This document shows positions 7,278 to 10,803 of a stretch of 10,803 nt of DNA, piece after piece; positions within the stretch are counted from its first letter, which is position 1, and each line of letters opens with the position of its first letter. The notes below the pieces were generated by a model. It was not told the origin of the DNA. It worked only from the letters and a program-made list of their open reading frames with translations, and did not search any database. Source of the DNA: Planctomycetota bacterium (GTDB lineage: Bacteria > Planctomycetota > GCA-002687715 > DRQF01); assembly GCA_024275615.1 (NCBI GenBank), contig JAJRYU010000673.1, positions 1 through 10,803 on the forward strand, given 5' to 3'. A program made the translations under genes and the position numbers.

Positions 7278-7631
7278 TCAATAGGCGTCGATAATGTGAC
7301 TCAACTGCCAACGGGAATCCCGTTTGGTCACGGCAATGACGTCAATACGGCAGGGCACATTCCACAGATTTTCTTGGCTGCGATAGCGGTAGACAGCACG
7401 TTTGAGTCGCCGGCTCTTACTTCCTTCCACAGAAAACTCAGCGGCTTCGACTCCGGCGCTGCGAAATCGGACCTCAACGAAAACCACAATAGAGTTGTGA
7501 ACCGTGATGAGGTCGAGTTCATCACGTCCCACAAGGACATTGCGCTCGACGATGAGATAACCCAGTTTCTTCAGAAATCGCGCCGCTTGGCGCTCTGCTC
7601 GTCTACCAATAAGCCAGGCGTGGTTGGGCAT
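7278..7631 (-). CDS. yraN: UPF0102 (YraN-like) family protein with endonuclease-like fold
   Basis: This 117-residue cytosolic protein has the usual family length. The N-terminal GRRAERQAARFLKKLGY helix (9-25; Glu13), VERNVLVGRDELDLI (28-42; Asp40), FVEVRFRS (51-58) and the closing RIDVIAV (95-101) follow the family order. UPF0102 is a PD-(D/E)xK nuclease-like fold whose role is not settled; links to recombination or replication have been proposed. Two substitutions stand out: the usual GEIDLI is GRDELDLI, and the core E-x-K reads Glu53-Val54-Arg55, so the catalytic Lys is Arg. A good Shine-Dalgarno (AAGAGGA, 7646-7640) sits 8 nt before the ATG and supports this start. It lies 93 bp downstream of yajC on the same strand and converges with the glycosyltransferase across 43 bp. 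Confidence 0.88.
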   Translation of the reverse strand: MPNHAWLIGRRAERQAARFLKKLGYLIVERNVLVGRDELDLITVHNSIVVFVEVRFRSAGVEAAEFSVEGSKSRRLKRAVYRYRSQENLWNVPCRIDVIAVTKRDSRWQLSHIIDAY

Positions 7632-7724
7632 GCTTCGGTTCCTCTTAAGCTAACAAGAGCGACCGGGCTGTGGTCGTTCTGTCGCGTGTCTTGAGTAACC
7701 GGGCAAGGACTGGGGGTGGCCGTC

Positions 7725-8003
7725 CTACTTTTGGTCGAGAACTTTGACCAAAGTGTTGGTCAAAATCTCGAATCTTGAGCCGTGGCTGTCAACAATGAGG
7801 GTTTCGACCTTGTTCTCAACGAGTTTTCCCACCAATCCCGAAGTGAAGAGGAGGCGGTCGCCCTTCTTAATGGAATCCATCATTTCTGCCTTTTTCTTTT
7901 TCTCCCGACGCATAGGGATGACCAAGATGAAGATCCAGACAGCAGCAAGGGCGACCCACATTGTCGGTTCAAAACCGCCCTCAGCGAAAAAGAAGATGTT
8001 CAT
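7725..8003 (-). CDS. yajC: YajC family preprotein translocase subunit
   Basis: The 92-residue inner-membrane protein works with SecDF and YidC around the SecYEG channel. A short N-terminal segment leads to one hydrophobic helix (about 14-30, ending in VIP), then the basic stretch RREKKKK (32-38) and the conserved KKGDRLLFTSGLVGKL (46-61), the YajC signature in which GD and GxxG are retained. The end VKVLDQK is typical. I chose ATG 8003 rather than 8033 because it gives the family N-terminus and has AGGA at 8013-8010 with 6 nt spacing; the 10 extra residues from 8033 (Pro, Ala and Gly rich) are not expected. Unlike many genomes, the neighbours seen here are yraN and divergent mnmA, not tgt or secD; yraN follows downstream with no secD in between. 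The promoter and leader hairpin are listed separately. Confidence 0.93.
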   Translation of the reverse strand: MNIFFFAEGGFEPTMWVALAAVWIFILVIPMRREKKKKAEMMDSIKKGDRLLFTSGLVGKLVENKVETLIVDSHGSRFEILTNTLVKVLDQK

Positions 8004-8015
8004 AGCGTTTCCTGG

Positions 8016-8031
8016 GCCAGCTCTTGCTGGC
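8016..8031 (-). promoter_or_regulatory. Perfect 6-bp hairpin next to the yajC ribosome binding site
   Basis: On the transcribed strand GCCAGC-AAGA-GCTGGC forms a perfect 6-bp stem with a 4-nt loop, ending 2 nt before the AGGA Shine-Dalgarno (8013-8010). It lies inside the predicted yajC leader and is too close to the start, and has no U-run, to be a terminator. It may tune ribosome access or stabilise the message. No known protein-binding leader is recognised, and a stem this short can arise by chance. Confidence 0.3.
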
Positions 8032-8147
8032 ACGAGTAAGTAAGGACGGTTATTTCGATGTCGCTCATTTCTCGGCCTGTTTGACCTATCTCGCCGTCCC
8101 TAATGGGTTTGCGGAGTTTGGCCAAGCGGCTGATTTCGACGTGCGGG

Positions 8148-8176
8148 ATTATAGGTCTGCCCCTATGTGCCCTCAA
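8148..8176 (-). promoter_or_regulatory. Candidate sigma-70-type promoter for yajC-yraN
   Basis: Read leftward, the -35 is TTGAGG (8176-8171, four of six consensus bases) and the -10 is TATAAT (8153-8148, perfect), with an optimal 17-bp spacer. Transcription would start near 8141, leaving a leader of about 138 nt before yajC. yraN probably shares this transcript, as I see no equally good promoter in the 93-bp gap between the two genes. Confidence 0.5.
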
Positions 8177-8194
8177 GGATAGGATTGCCGCGAA

Positions 8195-8223
8195 TTGCCA
8201 TGGATCTGCGCCTTTTCTACTAT
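8195..8223 (+). promoter_or_regulatory. Candidate sigma-70-type promoter for mnmA and the downstream vWA gene
   Basis: The -35 TTGCCA (8195-8200, five of six) and -10 TACTAT (8218-8223, four of six) are separated by exactly 17 bp. The start would be near 8230, about 50 nt before the mnmA ATG. Because the next gene overlaps mnmA by 4 nt, this promoter would serve both. Confidence 0.42.
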
Positions 8224-8278
8224 CTCAACCGAATCTGAACGTATCCCGTCCACGGGCGTTATGGATTGAACCGGCAAG

Positions 8279-9400
8279 ATGGACAAACTCATGCCCCAGA
8301 AACGCGGAAGAATAGTCGTGGCTATGAGTGGCGGCGTTGACTCGAGCGTCGCTGCAGCCCTGCTTTGCGAGCAAGGTTACGACGTCGTCGGACTCTTCAT
8401 GCGCCATGGCGTCGAAGTGAGTGACGCCGCCGCCAGAGGCAAACAAGGTTGTTGTTCCCTTGAAGACTCTATGGACGCTCGAAAAGTCGCCGCGGCCTTA
8501 GATGTGCCTGTTTACGCCATCAACTTCAGTGCTGATTTTGGCCGCATCATCGACTATTTCGCAGCTGAATACAACGCGGGAAGGACCCCCAATCCTTGCA
8601 TCCAATGCAACCGCTGGCTCAAGTTTGGCAAGCTCTTGGACTACGCCGACGAGATCGGCGCGACCCATGTGGCCACCGGGCACTATGCCAGTGTGAATCA
8701 AGTTGACGGGCGCTACACGATTTCCCGGGGTGTTGATCGGGATAAAGACCAGTCATACGTCTTGTTTCCCTTGAGTCAGGAACAGCTCTCCCGGACTCTG
8801 CTTCCTCTGGGAGCGTTGACAAAACCACAAGTCCGTAGTCGTGCCGAAGCCCTAGGCATGGGCATTTTTGACAAACCGGATAGCCAAGAGATTTGCTTTG
8901 TTCCCGACAACGACTATGGCGGTTTCTTGAAGCGTCGAGATCCAGCATCCATCAATCCTGGGCCACTTGTAGACTTGTCGGGCAAAGAAGTGGGACGACA
9001 TGATGGCTATCAACTCTATACCATCGGTCAGCGCAAAGGGCTGGGAGGCGGATTTACCGAACCTCGTTACGTCGTTGACATTGAGCCCGACACAAACAGT
9101 GTCATCGTCGGCGCGGCCCATGACCTTCAAGCGATTGCTCTGGAAGTGAGTCAGCCGACTTGGCAAGAGTTGGCGCCCATGAATCCCGGAGACACCCTCG
9201 ATGGCGAAGTCAAGGTACGCTATTCCCATCAACCACAATCGGCCACTCTTGAGGTCTTGGCGCAGGGCATTCGGATCTTATTTCGTGAGCCTTTGCGGGC
9301 GGTCACCATGGGACAAGGCGCTGTCTTCTACCGTGACGATCGTGTCATCTGCGGCGGCTTCATTGATCGCGTTCTGAAGTGCCCTGAGCCCATATTATGA
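8279..9400 (+). CDS. mnmA: tRNA-specific 2-thiouridylase MnmA
   Basis: The 373-residue cytosolic enzyme adenylates U34 of Lys, Glu and Gln tRNAs and installs sulfur delivered by a persulfide relay. The PP-loop AMSGGVDSS lies at 15-23, NPCIQCNRWLKFG at 105-117 with the expected nucleophile Cys110, ATGHYA at 132-137, DKDQSYVLF at 155-163, DSQEICF at 201-207 with the second catalytic Cys206, and the C-terminal GYQLYTIGQRKGLGGG (243-258) and RYVVDIEP (263-270). Length is normal. An extra GKQGCCS stretch (54-60, Cys58/Cys59) between the PP-loop and the catalytic region is not in the E. coli enzyme and resembles the Planctomycetota type from memory. An in-frame stop at 8267-8269 limits the start to ATG 8279 or 8291; neither has a clear Shine-Dalgarno, and I took the first. 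The stop overlaps the next ATG. Confidence 0.97.
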   Translation: MDKLMPQKRGRIVVAMSGGVDSSVAAALLCEQGYDVVGLFMRHGVEVSDAAARGKQGCCSLEDSMDARKVAAALDVPVYAINFSADFGRIIDYFAAEYNAGRTPNPCIQCNRWLKFGKLLDYADEIGATHVATGHYASVNQVDGRYTISRGVDRDKDQSYVLFPLSQEQLSRTLLPLGALTKPQVRSRAEALGMGIFDKPDSQEICFVPDNDYGGFLKRRDPASINPGPLVDLSGKEVGRHDGYQLYTIGQRKGLGGGFTEPRYVVDIEPDTNSVIVGAAHDLQAIALEVSQPTWQELAPMNPGDTLDGEVKVRYSHQPQSATLEVLAQGIRILFREPLRAVTMGQGAVFYRDDRVICGGFIDRVLKCPEPIL

Positions 9401-10803
9401 GTTTGGTGTCCTTTGTCGCCGCATCTATCTTGGGAGTCTTCTTCATCTTGAAGCGAGTGATGGGGGCCAAGGATTCCAGGCGTTCGCCGGTTTTGTTGTT
9501 GTCAGCTGTGCTCACGATTTGGGCTGTGTCACCCTGGCGTCCTGATTCGATTTTTGCAATTTCAAGCCCTCGAGTTCAGGTGGTGGTCGTAGATATTTCC
9601 GAAAGCATGGGGCCAAGATCCATGGACCTCCTTGCCAAGGAACGTCTGCCCATCGACGACGAAGGACGACTTGTGGTTGTTGCCGCGGGCATGACTCCGA
9701 AGATCGTCTTTAGTGGTCGAGCCAAGGAATATCCTGATCAACCGCGACCGGAAGCAGTAGAGGAATCACCGTTCAGTCGTCTTTATTGTGATCTTGAGGC
9801 TGGGTTTCAAGTCGGATTGGCCGCCGTCAACCTTGATGAGGCGGCCCAAATCAAGATTGTGAGCGACGGTGGATTCACGCCCTTTTTTGTCAGCGATCGT
9901 CATCGAGCCCCAAGGACCAAGAAAATCGACAGCGTGGAGGCTGCCTATCGTCCGGCCTCTCAGTCTGAGAACCTCGGTGTCCGGATTCTTGGCCCGCCAC
10001 GAAGGTTTTCCCCCGGTGGGACCTTACGATTCGATGTCGTCGTTCAAGGCTATCTCAAGAAACTCAGGCCTGTTGAATTGCGGTTGCGGGTGGAGGGGAG
10101 CCCAACGATCACTGTCGATCTGGAGCCGGGACCAGGTTGGGTGAACCATCGAGTCTTGTTGGAGACACCACCCCTTGGGGCGTCAGTGACCGAGGTTGTG
10201 GTTGCGCTCAGTAATCTTCCCGTGGCGGATGCGCGCGGGGCCGACAACAGCGACACAGTTCCAGTTCGTGTATCTCAAGCCACTAAGACACTCCTGCTTC
10301 TTGATGGTGGTGTGACCACAGCGATTCAGTTGGCAGATCTCAAGTCCTATGTCGTGATTCGAGAGCCGCAAAGACTGGCTTTGGCAGATCTTGTGTTGAT
10401 TAACGACATGCGTTGCGGCGGAGGTTCAGTACCTCCAGGTTTTTGGCAGGCACTCGAAACAAGTGTGCAACGAGGCACCGGCCTCTTGTTAACCGGATCG
10501 AGAAAATCTTTTGGGCTGGGTAAGTGGGACGGTCAGATTCCGGATACTCTGTCGCCTCTCAAGGCCCGCCCTGGTGACAAGAACCGAGTCCTTATCGTTG
10601 CTCTCGACCAATCCGGCAGCATGGATCACAACCGGAGATTCTCTCGAGCTGCCACTGTTGTTCAAGAGACGTTTGCACAGTTGCGCCCTCAAGATCGTCT
10701 CGTCTTGCTCCTCTTCGCAGGGATCGTCAGTCGGACAGACTATGAATGTCGCGATGACAAGGCCGAGATCCGGCTGCGCAAGAAACTAGAAAGTTCGAGT
10801 CCT
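9397..10803 (+). CDS. Membrane protein with two von Willebrand A-like segments and a glutamine-amidotransferase-like segment, cut by window edge
   Basis: The frame stays open for 469 codons from ATG 9397 to the right edge. Two hydrophobic helices (about 3-18 and 31-45) are followed by a first vWA-like segment with VVVVDISESMG (62-72), carrying a DxSxS metal-site core, and later KIVSDGGF (153-160), the usual LvSDG strand. A beta-rich stretch (195-290) and a class-I glutamine-amidotransferase-like region (about 298-385, with GTGLLLTGSRKSFGLGKW at 360-377) come next. A second vWA begins at IVALDQSGSMD (400-410), a textbook DxSGS site. Nothing in the visible amidotransferase-like part looks like a catalytic Cys-His pair, so it is probably structural. 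Relatives with this order are common beside BatA-type, MoxR-associated genes, and their substrate is unknown. The ATG overlaps the mnmA stop by 4 nt without a Shine-Dalgarno, suggesting coupling. The C-terminus is unseen. Confidence 0.82.
   Translation, partial: MSLVSFVAASILGVFFILKRVMGAKDSRRSPVLLLSAVLTIWAVSPWRPDSIFAISSPRVQVVVVDISESMGPRSMDLLAKERLPIDDEGRLVVVAAGMTPKIVFSGRAKEYPDQPRPEAVEESPFSRLYCDLEAGFQVGLAAVNLDEAAQIKIVSDGGFTPFFVSDRHRAPRTKKIDSVEAAYRPASQSENLGVRILGPPRRFSPGGTLRFDVVVQGYLKKLRPVELRLRVEGSPTITVDLEPGPGWVNHRVLLETPPLGASVTEVVVALSNLPVADARGADNSDTVPVRVSQATKTLLLLDGGVTTAIQLADLKSYVVIREPQRLALADLVLINDMRCGGGSVPPGFWQALETSVQRGTGLLLTGSRKSFGLGKWDGQIPDTLSPLKARPGDKNRVLIVALDQSGSMDHNRRFSRAATVVQETFAQLRPQDRLVLLLFAGIVSRTDYECRDDKAEIRLRKKLESSSP

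Larger units (their letters stand above)
8004..8278. other. Divergent intergenic region between yajC and mnmA
   Basis: These 275 bp contain no credible gene. Short open frames on either strand (for example 8103-8315 forward) have no recognisable protein character and overlap mnmA out of frame. The region is well explained as two non-overlapping promoters back to back, with about 18 bp between the two -35 hexamers, plus a leader of about 138 nt for yajC and about 50 nt for mnmA. Confidence 0.6.

Noticed and set aside
7659..7677. Terminator or attenuator between yajC and yraN (CGACC-N7-GGTCG)
   Set aside because: The stem is only 5 bp plus one G-U pair with no U-tract; it would also cut yraN from its only good promoter.
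7191..7694. Forward open frame of 167 codons
   Set aside because: It starts inside the glycosyltransferase and runs antisense through yraN, whose motifs and ribosome binding site are convincing.
1..10803. Defence island, prophage, insertion sequence or CRISPR array
   Set aside because: No transposase, integrase, terminal repeats, direct-repeat array or defence-type domains are visible; gene content is housekeeping and envelope related.

Overview
The window is bacterial chromosomal DNA with dense, mostly intact genes and moderate GC. There is no sign of mobile elements, CRISPR arrays, rRNA or tRNA genes. The envelope genes (YajC, a seven-helix sulfatase-like protein, a two-helix von Willebrand A protein) suggest a Gram-negative-type cell. 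The MnmA protein carries a GKQGCCS segment and an NPC-x2-CN-x2-LKFGKLL stretch. From memory this resembles MnmA of Planctomycetota and relatives, so I lean weakly to that phylum or a neighbour, with Myxococcota-like lineages as the alternative.

Layout, left to right. (1) A leftward three-gene block runs from 4513 to 1: a 1197-residue membrane-anchored sulfatase-fold protein, then a low-molecular-weight protein tyrosine phosphatase 40 bp later, then a fructosamine/ribulosamine kinase (cut by the left edge) whose ATG overlaps the phosphatase stop by 4 nt. (2) A divergent spacer (4514-4711) leads to a rightward 840-residue protein: a GT4 glycosyltransferase fused to a long helical tail with four PG(L/I)G repeats. 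(3) Two leftward genes converge on it: yajC, then yraN (UPF0102). (4) A second divergent spacer (8004-8278) holds well-matched candidate promoters for yajC (TTGAGG-17-TATAAT) and mnmA (TTGCCA-17-TACTAT). (5) mnmA overlaps by 4 nt a gene for a protein with two von Willebrand A-like segments and a glutamine-amidotransferase-like segment, which runs off the right edge.

Working together. The kinase and phosphatase are a known pairing: LMW-PTP relatives can dephosphorylate sugar-5-phosphate adducts on proteins, and the kinase phosphorylates the resulting ketoamine so that it falls off, which repairs glycated protein. The sulfatase-like protein and the glycosyltransferase face away from each other and may both act on an envelope glycopolymer; this is inference. 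yajC, yraN and mnmA are housekeeping genes that are not in their usual neighbourhoods.

The least familiar items are the PG(L/I)G repeat tail on the glycosyltransferase and the sulfatase-fold protein, whose catalytic signature has lost the CxPSR pattern and which carries a 500-residue helical and beta-rich tail. I see no clearly new defence or mobile system here.
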